A stretch of 64,000 nt of DNA from Lycium barbarum. Taxonomy: Eukaryota > Streptophyta > Magnoliopsida > Solanales > Solanaceae. The notes beneath the pieces are model-generated. The model had not been told where the DNA came from. It worked only from the letters and a program-made list of their open reading frames with translations, and did not search any database. Shown piece by piece: positions 15,965-26,152 of the stretch; within the stretch, counting starts at the first letter, position 1; each line of letters begins with the position of its first letter. The position numbers and the translations under genes are program-made. The stretch spans positions 114,452,376 through 114,516,375 of the forward strand of contig NC_083342.1 of assembly GCF_019175385.1 (NCBI RefSeq), written 5' to 3'.

Positions 15965-16820
15965 CATGAATACAGTAAAAAGACCCTATTTTGAACATTA
16001 ATTCTGCATTTAAAATTTTACTTTGTGACTCCCTTCAAATAGTTTGGTTGACAGCTGTTTCAACCATTTGTAGGAGTAACTCCGACTTCAATTCATATTA
16101 AGGTTGCTATTATTCTGCTACTATTGCACAAATTCACTTATTAGTGTGACAAGCGTATCCAAATACTACTCATATGTATATAATTTTTTTGTAAATTTCA
16201 AGAATTGTCCACGAGCATAAAAATGATATAGATATATTTGGGCAAAACAATCTACAGTCACAGTTAAATAGCTAGCATATGCATGAATTACAATTAAAGC
16301 ATCAGAACAAATTTTGACCAACCCAAAGAGGTAACACGGTTTGTTGCTTGCTGTCCATATAATTGAAATCTTGAAAGTACCATTAATTCCACACAAGATA
16401 TTAAAATACAATTCAAGCAACAGAGGTCAACAAGTATTGTTCACATTTTCAGCCTGATAAATTGGTACAAGTCAGAATGCAAGTTATTGGGAGCTGACCA
16501 ATACCTAAATTCCGCCAAACTAACATTAAATGTATTTGCCACCGCACATGATTATATCTCACATTTTGGTTGGTCACAACACAAGGAAAAACAAAGAAAA
16601 AAGAAGCAACACCAACACAAGGAAAAACAAAGAAACAGAAGCAACACCTCTAAGTCAAACACATACAGTTACGAAACAGCAATTAGATTGCCACATTTAT
16701 GAGGGCCGTCACTGAATGTTTTCTGGTCATTAAGCAAAAAGATCATACTACTCCTGTTAATTAACCCATGTTCAAGACAGTACTACATGCGACCTTAAAT
16801 ATTAGTCATAATTGACGTTA

Positions 16821-16872
16821 GAAAAACAAGATTATTTATTACTTATGAAAAACAAGATTATTTATTACTTAT
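16821..16872. repeat. Perfect 26-bp tandem duplication
   Basis: The 26-base unit starting gaaaaacaagattatttatt is present twice without mismatch (16821-16846 and 16847-16872). A second short duplication lies nearby, at about 14950 and 14976 (attcattacactagt). Both look like replication slippage products. Confidence 0.9.
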
Positions 16873-17413
16873 ACTTTGCTTCCAAATCCAGCCTCATTGA
16901 TCAAGAAAAGACATATAATTGGGAATGAATAATCGCCATGTCTAAAGAAGAAATTCACAGTTTATTTGACTATGTGACAATTAACAGTTGAAAAATACTA
17001 CACTTGGAAGCTAATTTGTCGATTGTTCATCAATTTCACGCACCCAAAAAGATAGTGTATCCACTCTCTTTGTCATGTCAGAGTGTCCTGGGGTGAAAGC
17101 CACCAAATAGTGAAGTATAGCGGATAATTAACTAGGAGCAAAGATCGATAATTTAATTATATACTGAATAAAAGGTGTCAAGTTCCCAAATATATATATT
17201 ATGCCTTAAAACTATTAATGTCTTTCTTAAGTAATGTGCAAGAATCTTAAAAGACAATAACATGATCAAGATGAAGTAACATTTTTTTGGTGGAGTCTAA
17301 TTATTAATTATGTTTGAATCACCATTTTTAAGTGACCCAATGAATAAGAAATACAACTTCTTTGAACAATGATTGCACGAAAGCTATCGTCCAAAACCAT
17401 TTCCATTGCATCA

Positions 17414-18623
17414 TGTCTATATATATAGCACTCTAGCAGTTCCTAAAAGCTAGCATTACACCATCATATCTCTCTTTGTTCTCAATTGTTTATGCAGCTT
17501 TTCTATCTTTCTTTCTATTAAAAATACTCTCCCCTCTTCTTTTATGTATGCTATCTTAGGAGGCGTGCATATTCTTGGGAACAAAAAAGGCAACTAATTA
17601 TTAGTGGGAATGGGAAGATTGTTTTTCTTTTTTTCTTTGTTGCTATAACTAGTAAATGAAGTGCCATAATTTGTCACACTCTTTCTCTTGGCCAATTTAA
17701 ATTCTCCATCAACCTTTAGCATTCCTCAGTGTTAATTCTTTCACTCGGGCTGAATCCCAACACAGAGGTATGTCTTCTCCTTATATTCTTTATAATAATT
17801 TCTTCCTCTCTGTGTATGTTTACAACACCATGAACATTATAGCAACTCAATATAAGTACACGAGTACTAGTGGCGGATTCAGAATTTAAAATGAGTGGAT
17901 TCTGTTATTTTGTATGTACCAAATTTTATATATAGCTTTTTCACACACAAATATAAGCTAGCTCGTTGCACACTTACATCTACTCTAGATTCGCCAAGGT
18001 ACACAACTTTAGATAGACCTTTTAGGTAGAAATACAGGTAGCAGTTTCTTTTACGGTCTAAAATACGTAAAATATAAAATGTTTCACCTTATAGTTAGTA
18101 CTGTACAACTTGGTTTGCTTTAATGGATTCACATTTCCAGCCTCAGATATGAGCTTCAATTTTAAATAGCTAGCTAGAAGTCTTGATGTAGTGGTTTGTG
18201 GTTGGCTGGCTCCCAGGGTACTTGTAGTTATTGCTTCACGAGTATGGCTTCATCATAACGGTACGAGAATTGGGTAACCTTTCCCCCACGTAGTTCCTTG
18301 TATTAAAATTTGTCACGGATATTCAGATGGTGTCATTGTCATGTCACTTTTAGAGTGCACAGTTTTAGCCTTTGCTCACAAGAAGTGGCTGCAAATCACA
18401 GTAACTCTGTCCATGTAAATCCTTCAAGTATATTAATGCTATGGTACGGAGTATTTAATTTTTCCGTCTGCCATTTCTCCCAACTAGTATCCATAACATG
18501 TTATAAATGAAGTGTTGTTCCATGTACGTACTTCAATTATTTTCCTAGAAAGAAAAAAAGAGCAAGATTTTTTTTTTTCCTCATTTGTTTACTTTATTTT
18601 TTCCCCTTGTTTTGGCAGTGAAG
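17414..18623 (+). promoter_or_regulatory. Probable promoter and 5' UTR with intron of the SBT1.1-like gene
   Basis: A TATA-like string, tctatatatatag, lies at about 17417-17429. The sequence between it and the ATG at 18624 contains a plausible 5' UTR intron: donor acagag|gtatgtc near 17765, polypyrimidine tract and acceptor tttggcag at 18611-18618, five bases before the ATG. This arrangement is inferred from splice-site patterns only. The stretch 17868-17940 contains a fragment of the dispersed cggattcagaattt repeat. Confidence 0.45.
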
Positions 18624-20933
18624 ATGAACTTCAGGAACTGCATGTTTTTGTTAGCATGTATAGCTGCAGTTATTTCATCTACTTTAGCAGAACAAGACAT
18701 ATATGTGGTTCACATGGACAAAACCAAAGTCAGATCATTAGACAGTACTAATCTTGGAATTTCCAAAAGATGGTATGAAGATGTTATTAGTTCTATAACT
18801 GTACTCTCTGCTGATGGTGAAGAGGAACAAGAACGAAAATCTCCTCAACTTCTCTATGTATATGAAAAGGCCATTTCCGGTTTTTCAGTAAAACTCTCCA
18901 AAAATCAGCTCGAATCACTAAAACAAGTGGATGGGTTCCTCACAGCTGTGCCAGATGAAATGCTAAGCCTACACACAACTCATTCACCTCAGTTTCTTGG
19001 GCTGAAAAGTGGAAGAGGACTATGGAGTGCTCAAAATTTGACCTCTGATGTGATTGTTGGCGTGATCGACACTGGAATTTGGCCTGAACATGTAAGTTTC
19101 CGCGATTCTGGCATGCCACCAGTGCCTTCTCGTTGGAAAGGAACATGTGAGGCTGGAACGAAATTCGCGCCATCAAATTGTAATAAGAAGATTATTGGTG
19201 CAAGGATTTTTTCAAAGGCCTACGAAGCTGCTGCAGGGATAATCAATGAAAAAGAGGATTATAGATCGCCGCGTGACTCACAAGGTCACGGAACACATAC
19301 TGCCTCAACAGCTGCTGGAAATCTTGTTAATGGTGCTAACCTTTTCGGTTTGGGTAAAGGCATGGCTGGTGGTATGAGCTATGGATCAAGAATTGCAGTT
19401 TACAAAGCATGTTTCATGTTAGGCTGCTCAAGCTCTGACATTTTAGCAGCTATTGATCAAGCTGTTATTGATGGAGTGGATGTATTGTCACTTTCTTTAG
19501 GAGGATTCCCAAAGCCATTTTATGTAGATAATATAGCTATTGCTGCATTTGGTGCAGTCCAACATGGGGTCTTTGTTACATGCTCAGCAGGAAATTCAGG
19601 GCCTTTGAATTCAAGTGTTGGAAATGCAGCACCTTGGATTATGACAGTTGGCGCTAGCTCGTTGGACAGGAGCTTTCCAACTACTGTCCAGCTTGGAAAT
19701 GGACATGTTTTTAAGGGGGCTTCATTGTACACAGGAAAACCTACAAAGCAATTGCCACTTGTTTATGGCAGAACAGCAGGTGTGAAAGGAGCTGAGTTAT
19801 GCACCAATGGGACACTCTCTTCAAGACTAGTCAAAGGCAAGATTGTTGTATGTGACAAAGGAATCAATGCCAGAGCTGAAAAGGGAGAGCAAGTGAAAAT
19901 AGCTGGTGGAGCTGGAATGATTATGGTAAATCGAGAAGAAGAAGGCGACGAACTTTATGCCGATGCTCATGTCTTGCCTGCCACATCCTTGACTGCTTCA
20001 GCTGGAATTGCTATCAAAGGTTACATTAACTCAACAAAAATAGCCACAGCTTCAATCAAATTTGAGGGGACAGTTTATGGCAATCGCGCACCAATAGTAG
20101 CTGCATTTTCCTCTAGAGGACCTAGTGCAGCTGGACCGGATATTATCAAGCCGGATGTCACTGCTCCAGGAGTGGACATATTAGCTGCCTGGCCTCCAAA
20201 TATCAGCCCGTCAATGCTAAAGAGCGATAAAAGAAGCGTGCAATTCAACATTCTTTCTGGCACTTCCATGTCTTGCCCTCATGTCAGTGGACTAGCTGCA
20301 TTGCTTAAATCTGTCCATAGAGATTGGTCACCAGCAGCAATCAAGTCAGCACTAATGACAACTGCTTATACCCTTGACAAAGAAAGAACTCCAATTGCAG
20401 ATGCTGTTTCAGAGACTTCAATATCGGCTACACCATTTATCTTTGGCTCGGGACATGTTAATCCTGAAAGGGCTTCTGATCCAGGCCTTATCTACGATAT
20501 CTCAACCAAGGATTACCTGCATTATATCTGTAGCCTAAACTACAACTCTACCCAAATAGCCCTTTTGTTGAGAGAAAATTTTACTTGTCCTACTAGTCAT
20601 TCATTTCGATCACCTGGTGATCTAAACTACCCTTCTTTTGCTGTACTTTTCGACAGCAAGAGTCGAAATATGATCCAGACATTTAAAAGAACTGTGACAA
20701 ATGTTGGAATCCCTAGGGGTACTTATATTGTACAAGCGAAGGCACCTTATGGAGTATCAGTCACCGTGAAGCCAAGAATTCTGAAATTTCAGAAACAAGG
20801 TCAGAAACTGAGGTATAAAGTGAGGTTTGTTGCAAAGGGAAAAAGGAGTGCTGGTGATTCAATATTTGGATCACTGATTTGGATTTCAGGAACACATATA
20901 GTTAGAAGTCCCATTGCTATCACATGGCAGTGA
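18624..20933 (+). CDS. Subtilisin-like serine protease, SBT1.1 type
   Basis: A secreted S8 subtilase of 769 aa from a single coding exon, as is usual for SBT1 genes. The signal peptide spans residues 1-22 (MFLLACIAAVISSTLA). The I9 propeptide contains DIYVVHMDKTKV and ends near SLHTTHSPQFLGL. The catalytic triad is D149 (VIDTGIWPEH), H222 (GHGTHTAST) and S548 (SGTSMSCPH), with oxyanion N324 (SAGNSGP). The protease-associated region contains LVKGKIVVCDKG, and the fibronectin-III-like tail contains TVTNVGIPRG. It most resembles Arabidopsis SBT1.1, a protease implicated in peptide-hormone precursor processing; substrate here is unknown. An upstream in-frame TTG at 18585 was not used because the ATG at 18624 directly opens the signal peptide. 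It lies 5 kb downstream of the XSP1-like gene, on the same strand, but in a different subfamily. Confidence 0.93.
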   Translation: MNFRNCMFLLACIAAVISSTLAEQDIYVVHMDKTKVRSLDSTNLGISKRWYEDVISSITVLSADGEEEQERKSPQLLYVYEKAISGFSVKLSKNQLESLKQVDGFLTAVPDEMLSLHTTHSPQFLGLKSGRGLWSAQNLTSDVIVGVIDTGIWPEHVSFRDSGMPPVPSRWKGTCEAGTKFAPSNCNKKIIGARIFSKAYEAAAGIINEKEDYRSPRDSQGHGTHTASTAAGNLVNGANLFGLGKGMAGGMSYGSRIAVYKACFMLGCSSSDILAAIDQAVIDGVDVLSLSLGGFPKPFYVDNIAIAAFGAVQHGVFVTCSAGNSGPLNSSVGNAAPWIMTVGASSLDRSFPTTVQLGNGHVFKGASLYTGKPTKQLPLVYGRTAGVKGAELCTNGTLSSRLVKGKIVVCDKGINARAEKGEQVKIAGGAGMIMVNREEEGDELYADAHVLPATSLTASAGIAIKGYINSTKIATASIKFEGTVYGNRAPIVAAFSSRGPSAAGPDIIKPDVTAPGVDILAAWPPNISPSMLKSDKRSVQFNILSGTSMSCPHVSGLAALLKSVHRDWSPAAIKSALMTTAYTLDKERTPIADAVSETSISATPFIFGSGHVNPERASDPGLIYDISTKDYLHYICSLNYNSTQIALLLRENFTCPTSHSFRSPGDLNYPSFAVLFDSKSRNMIQTFKRTVTNVGIPRGTYIVQAKAPYGVSVTVKPRILKFQKQGQKLRYKVRFVAKGKRSAGDSIFGSLIWISGTHIVRSPIAITWQ

Positions 20934-21098
20934 ATCAAAGAGGGTAAATTTGGCGACAGCATCCAATTCTTGAAATTGTCTACTAGAATGTATTCTTCTG
21001 AATAAACTAGCTAGTTGAATCAAAATATTATTTGCTTTAACTACTTTTGAGTTCACAGGCCTCATTAGTCATTACTCTTGTTTTCCCTTGTTTCAAGA

Positions 21099-21280
21099 GA
21101 AGGGGAGCCTTGGCGTAACTGGTAAAGTTGCTGTCATGTGACCAGGAGGTCACGGGTTCGAGCCGTGGAAACAGCCTCTTGCATATGCAAGGTAAGGTTG
21201 CGTACAATAGACCCTTGTGGTCCGGCCCTTCCCCGGACCCCGCGCATAGCGGGAGCTTAGTGCACCGGGCTGCCTTTTTT
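21099..21280 (+). mobile_element. Au-type SINE, full length, with target-site duplication
   Basis: A tRNA-derived SINE with an A-box-like ggcgtaactggtaaag and a B box gggttcgagcc at 21154-21164. A conserved tail follows (tgcgtacaatagaccc, ccccggaccccgcgca, gtgcaccgggctgcc) and ends in a T run. A 15-bp direct repeat tcccttgtttcaaga flanks it (21084-21098 and 21281-21295), which shows retroposition. It sits about 170 bp downstream of the SBT1.1-like stop codon and may lie in its 3' flank or UTR. Confidence 0.9.
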
Positions 21281-21756
21281 TCCCTTGTTTCAAGAAGAGC
21301 ATAAATATTGAATAGATGAGTCTCCTTGGAGAGATGTTTGAGCTGTTAAGCAAATATTGTGTTTCAGTTTCAAAGAAAGAAAAATACTGACCTTACTGGC
21401 CAAAGAAGGAATCTAACCCCTTGAAAATACAAGGGATTTTCTTTTTTCTATTTTTAACATCAGAGCTCCTACCATTTCACTGTATGGTCACTCTATTTAA
21501 TCTAAGTATCGCAGAAATTACTAAACTGGAGTAATTTTTATAAAAAAGATATAATTTTGCCAAGTATCATAGAGAGTTACTAGGAAAAAACAAATGAGAC
21601 ATTTTCCATCATATTTAGGCTAAGTTGGGCGATATTTTCTTAGCAAAAGATAATTTAGTAATTTTGGTGCAGTAAAGTAAAAGTTGAATGATCATTCGCA
21701 AACTATTCCCTGAATTCATTTAACAATTGGCTAATTCTTTTGGTGAAATTCCTGCC

Positions 21757-22135
21757 TCTACTACATGACCACAACCACCACCATTATCGGTTACCAAGTC
21801 AGTCATATTCATCATTACTTGTCATCATTTATAATTATCACCATCAAGCCACCGCCGCCAATCACCATAATCGACATTACTCACCACCACTAGCCACCAT
21901 TTACAATTATCACCACTAATCACCATCGACAATCACCATCAGGCCACCACTCCTATCAATCTCCATTGCCCATCATCCACTATAATTGTTAGTCGTCACC
22001 ACCAATTACCACCATTAGCCACCGTGACCACTATTACCCACAACCACCATCATCAGCCACAATGTCTACTAGCTACCATTGCTAGTCAGCACTGACAACT
22101 ACCATTGTTAGCCATTACCACCACCAACTGCCATA
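21757..22135. repeat. CAC/CAT-rich trinucleotide-like low-complexity tract
   Basis: About 380 bases are made mostly of ccacca, atcacca and gccacca words (for example aatcaccatcaggccacca) in an imperfect trinucleotide pattern, with strong C/A strand asymmetry. Stop codons interrupt the frames and no gene is supported. It may be a decayed (CAC/CAT)n satellite. Confidence 0.8.
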
Positions 22136-22870
22136 TAAATTAATTTTTTCCATTTTTTTTTGTTTTGTTGTTGTTGATATAGGATTAGATTAATTAGTAT
22201 TTTATTTAAATTTTTTGTTTGTTAATTTTAAATAACTTTTTTTATATATTTAGATATTGAGAAAATAAACGATCTTATTTCTTTAGTTTAAATCTTAAAC
22301 ATCTCAATATTAGATATGTATTTAGACTCCTACATCTTTAATCTTTAAAAAGAAAAGAAAAAAAAACAGAGCCTAATTCACGTTAGTTTAGCTTTTACAA
22401 CTATTTTTCTTTATCATATTGACCGATGATTAGACTAAAATAAATACAATTCATAGAGTAACGTTTCTATTACACCACTTAAGTTAAACTCTTAACAATT
22501 TTATAACCAAAAGTACGAGCTAAAAGTCTAAAACATGTTTGAATCAACAAAATGACTATATAATCTAACTTTTTTTATTGAGTTCAAGATGAATTAAACG
22601 GATTATATTATTGTTAGCTATATTTGGCACGCTAACGTTAGAGTGGTTTACCAGATTCTTGAGCAAGTGACGCCATCACAAGACAAACCAAAGATTTTAC
22701 ATACCGTGCCAAAATCTCAAACTCATAGAAAAATCTAAAATATCTTTGGTTTTTAATTTTTTAATCGTCTGTAATTTCTTATTGTATTAAACTGCCAGCA
22801 ATAAAAGTTTGGAAATAGACGCCGTTAAGTAAATGAAATCTGCAAAGTTGCATTCTCCTCTTTGTACCAA

Positions 22871-23924
22871 TCTATATATAATATAAAACTAGGCATTGAC
22901 AAAGTGATGTGGCACCTCTCTGTGGCCACCATTCCTATTTTTCTTTTTTCTCCTTTTAGGACATTTTCCCCTCCATTTCTCTATATAAAATAACACAATA
23001 ATTTCCTAACTAATTGAATTACCAAAAGCCTCTCCCACGTAGTATTAACCTATTTATTACATTTCAATGATCATTATAATTGCATATCAGTTAGATACCT
23101 TTTCACCTCCCCATTTTTCTCTATTCTCATAAATTCACATTTAGTGTTCTATTATAAATACCGACTAATTAAGATGGTGCTCATAGGTGTTTCATATCAT
23201 GTTTTCAATTCAATTTATTGAGAATCCGATCATATCCTATTGCTTCATGTTTTTCTTTTGCTTTATGTTTGAAGCCTTCCCCGATGTGCTATTTTGATGA
23301 AACAAATGCAAGTCATCCGGTAACAATAAGCATAATCAGGAGAAATAGTGTTTCAATTTAAGTATTTTACTGTTTTAATTTACATGTACGTACGTGTATT
23401 GTATTATCTGAATTCTTACATAATAGTAAATACGAATTATTTCTTTCATGTTTCATTTTTGTCGTATGATATTTTCATGAAATGGTTACTTTAACACTAC
23501 TGACAATATGGAGATAGCAATATTCATTTTTACTCCACCAGAAGCAATGTATGGTCTAATTCTTTTTATACTACTATTTTTCCAGTTTACGTTCTAATTG
23601 ATCTTCATTCCTTTTTTGGATGTATCTTTAATTTTTTGTAAATGGAAAAAAATTAGAGGGAAAGTGTAAGATCCATTTCTTGAACAAATTTATTAATGAA
23701 AAAGAGTATTTAAAGTGATGTTGTAAAATGAAGTTTGGTGCATATTCAAAAGCAGAGACGAATTCAGAATTTCAAGAGGATTAATGCACTATTATATATG
23801 AAACACCAATCCAAAAGTTTACATTTGACGTGTTTAACATTAACTTTATTATACTTTTGAAATTATTGGTTCAAAATTAAATTCTTTTTACAATTTTAGT
23901 GATTTTCACACACCCCCGCACATG

Positions 23925-23956
<32 letters not shown>

Positions 23957-23958
23957 TA

Positions 23959-23992
<34 letters not shown>

Positions 23993-25520
23993 CATACACG
24001 GAACCCGAAAATTTTGAAATCAGTTGAGCAAGTCTTTTTCTATATGCTAAATCTTTTCATTGTTACTAGCTTTAATAGAGACATTTGGTTTAGTTATACA
24101 AGTTTTACGGTGATAATAGTTTTTGAAAGAATAAACCAAACAAAGAAAGAAGGAAAAGGAAAAAAGTACCTCGGTCTAAATTCTAGAAAAAGAAAGGAAA
24201 ATATAACAAGATGACGTGAAATTTGAACCGCCAATTTCAATTGTAAAGGTGCACCCAATAATTTTTGCGTTATAGGACCACTTATAACATTATATTGCTA
24301 TACATGAGTATGAACTCTGCTAAATAAAAACAATATAAAAAATAATTTAGTAATTTTATTTGTTGAAAAAAATAGCACAAAATATATGAATTACTACAAA
24401 ATTATAACAATCACGCAGATATTCCTATATTTCTTTACAATTGCTCAATTAAAGAGTTATTATCAATAACTTATCGTTTCCTTTATTCTCTCCATTACTC
24501 TCCTCTTTCTACTTCTTTCTTCCTCCATTTCTTGAAATCAATGTATAATCAATGCTGTATTAATTTGGAACGGAATTATTTTTCTTCAATCGTGGTTTTT
24601 ATATTGAGTTAAACATTTATGTCATTTTAGTTCTGTAACTCCTTTTAATCAGCTATCTCTCATCTTATATCATTTCTCAATTAACTATTCTTCTTTTGTT
24701 TTTCTTTCATTTTTTTCATATTCTTTTATTTTCTTGCTATCTTTTTATTCTCGGCTATGTTATTTTTTTTTACTGACTCTAATGTTAAAATTAATTCAGG
24801 TGAATAAACGTTAAGATACTTCTAGAGCATGAAGCTGGAGATTTCTATCTAAACATTAACTCCTACGCATTCTCTTTACTTTGTGTTTTTGATGTGCGCA
24901 TTAAATTTTTAGGGGGAACTTTCAAGAGAAATACGTACATTTTTAAAATTCACAGTATTTTTAATATATTTAATAAAATTATTCTCAAGCAAAAGGTGGT
25001 TGTTTATTAAATGAGACAAGAAGATAAGGGAAGACGAGGAGAATGAATTTAAAATAGCCATTTTTTAATTGAGAAATGAACTCCTATATAAGGACATAAG
25101 AAAGGAAGGAAGATGGAAAAAGAATGAAAGGGGTAACTTTCATTCGTCTTTGTCTCTAATTTTTTCTTTAAATTTTAAATGAAGATAAAATTCCGATATC
25201 TCTAAAATTTATTCTCTAATGATACGGTGTTTTTTTTTTTTTTAGTACTTACATGCACATATCAAATGGACACACTAAAAAAACATTGTATTTAACCATA
25301 TATACATAAAAATATCATATTTTCTTGATTCTTTTGTCCTTTTAAATGCTTTTTTAAATAAAAGAAATAGAGAATAGTTTCACCTATATTAATCTATTTA
25401 GTATTTGAAGATAAAAAGAACATTAAGACTTTTTGTTTTTACATGATATTTTAACGTTTTACTATTTTAAAGTTCAATGACGTGTTCAATTATTGCGGGA
25501 AGCGCGGTCAAGTTAACTAA
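22871..25520 (+). mobile_element. Candidate non-autonomous Helitron
   Basis: The 5' end is tctatatataatataaaact, which matches the TC plus TATATAATA-type start of many plant Helitrons, preceded by A (22870). The 3' end is gcgggaagcgcggtcaag followed by ttaactaa, which ends in CTAA (the CTRR rule) after a short GCG/CGC hairpin, followed by T (25521). The A|T insertion site and lack of a target duplication fit. No Rep/helicase or captured gene fragment was seen. The 2.65 kb length includes later insertions such as a TATG/TA microsatellite. The pairing of these two ends is inferred. Confidence 0.45.
23922..23996. repeat. TATG/TG/TA compound microsatellite
   Basis: Runs of tatg (about seven), then tg, then ta (about ten), ending in catacacgg. 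Length is likely to vary between individuals. There is no coding value. Confidence 0.95.
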
Positions 25521-26152
25521 TTTATATAATACACTTTCATTTTTAGGCTGTCTCCAGAATAATAATACATTTTTATATTTAAAAATAAATTAACTCGAAA
25601 CTCCCCAAATTTCTTTTATTTCCTAAATTATATCACAATAAATTGGTAGTGGGACGGAGGGAGTTATAGTCCGTCACCGTCAAAACAGCTTTCTATTTCG
25701 GTCAAGATAATGGCTCTGTCATTTTTCAACCTTAAATGCGTTACATTCACGCACAATTTTGCCATTTTTGTAACACAAATCCTTCTTGTCACTTATTCTC
25801 TGTGATCTTTTTCTTTTTTAAGTATTTAGTCATCACCCTCTATAAGGTACTTTCTTTTCTTGATCTTTTTGCATTTCCTAGCCTACTATTTTTCTTTCAG
25901 ATTATGAATATATTTCAACATTCAATGACCCTATTTGTTATCGTCTTCTTAACATGATCAATTTTGTATGTTTCCTCTAGAACATCTATCCTTTTGCATT
26001 GTTAAAGGTTGTTTCTTTTAGAGGTGTGTTGAATTTAGGTAAAATTCAGGATCTTGGACAGACCCTCTTGATTTGTTTGTTAGGTTTGATCAGTTTGCAT
26101 GTTAATGTTCACCAAAGAATAAGAATAGTTGCAATTCTGGTATTGTATACTA

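Larger units (their letters stand above)
13553..17450. other. Intergenic between the two subtilase genes
   Basis: No gene is supported. The stretch holds the 3' flank of the XSP1-like gene, a MITE end at about 13985 (ctccctccatcgcaaaat), a complete Stowaway-like MITE (14549-14775), a small inverted-end repeat (15776-15964), and short tandem duplications near 14950-15000, 16576-16645 and 16821-16872. Small open frames here (for example 15126-15335) show no recognisable protein. Confidence 0.6.
20934..26152. other. Intergenic between the SBT1.1-like and phospholipase D genes
   Basis: There is no supported gene in these 5.2 kb. The contents are the Au SINE, the CAC/CAT tract, the candidate Helitron and the microsatellite, and a MITE end near 25652-25668 (ggtagtgggacggaggga). 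The last 500 bases before the PLD start are T-rich, as in plant 5' UTR or first-intron DNA. A donor/acceptor pair (ataag|gtactt near 25845 and tttctttcag near 25900) could mark a 5' UTR intron, but this is weak. Confidence 0.5.

Noticed and set aside
21099..21280. Possible tRNA gene
   Set aside because: It has A- and B-box-like sequence, but no acceptor stem pairing was seen. Length, tail and 15-bp flanking duplication identify a SINE.
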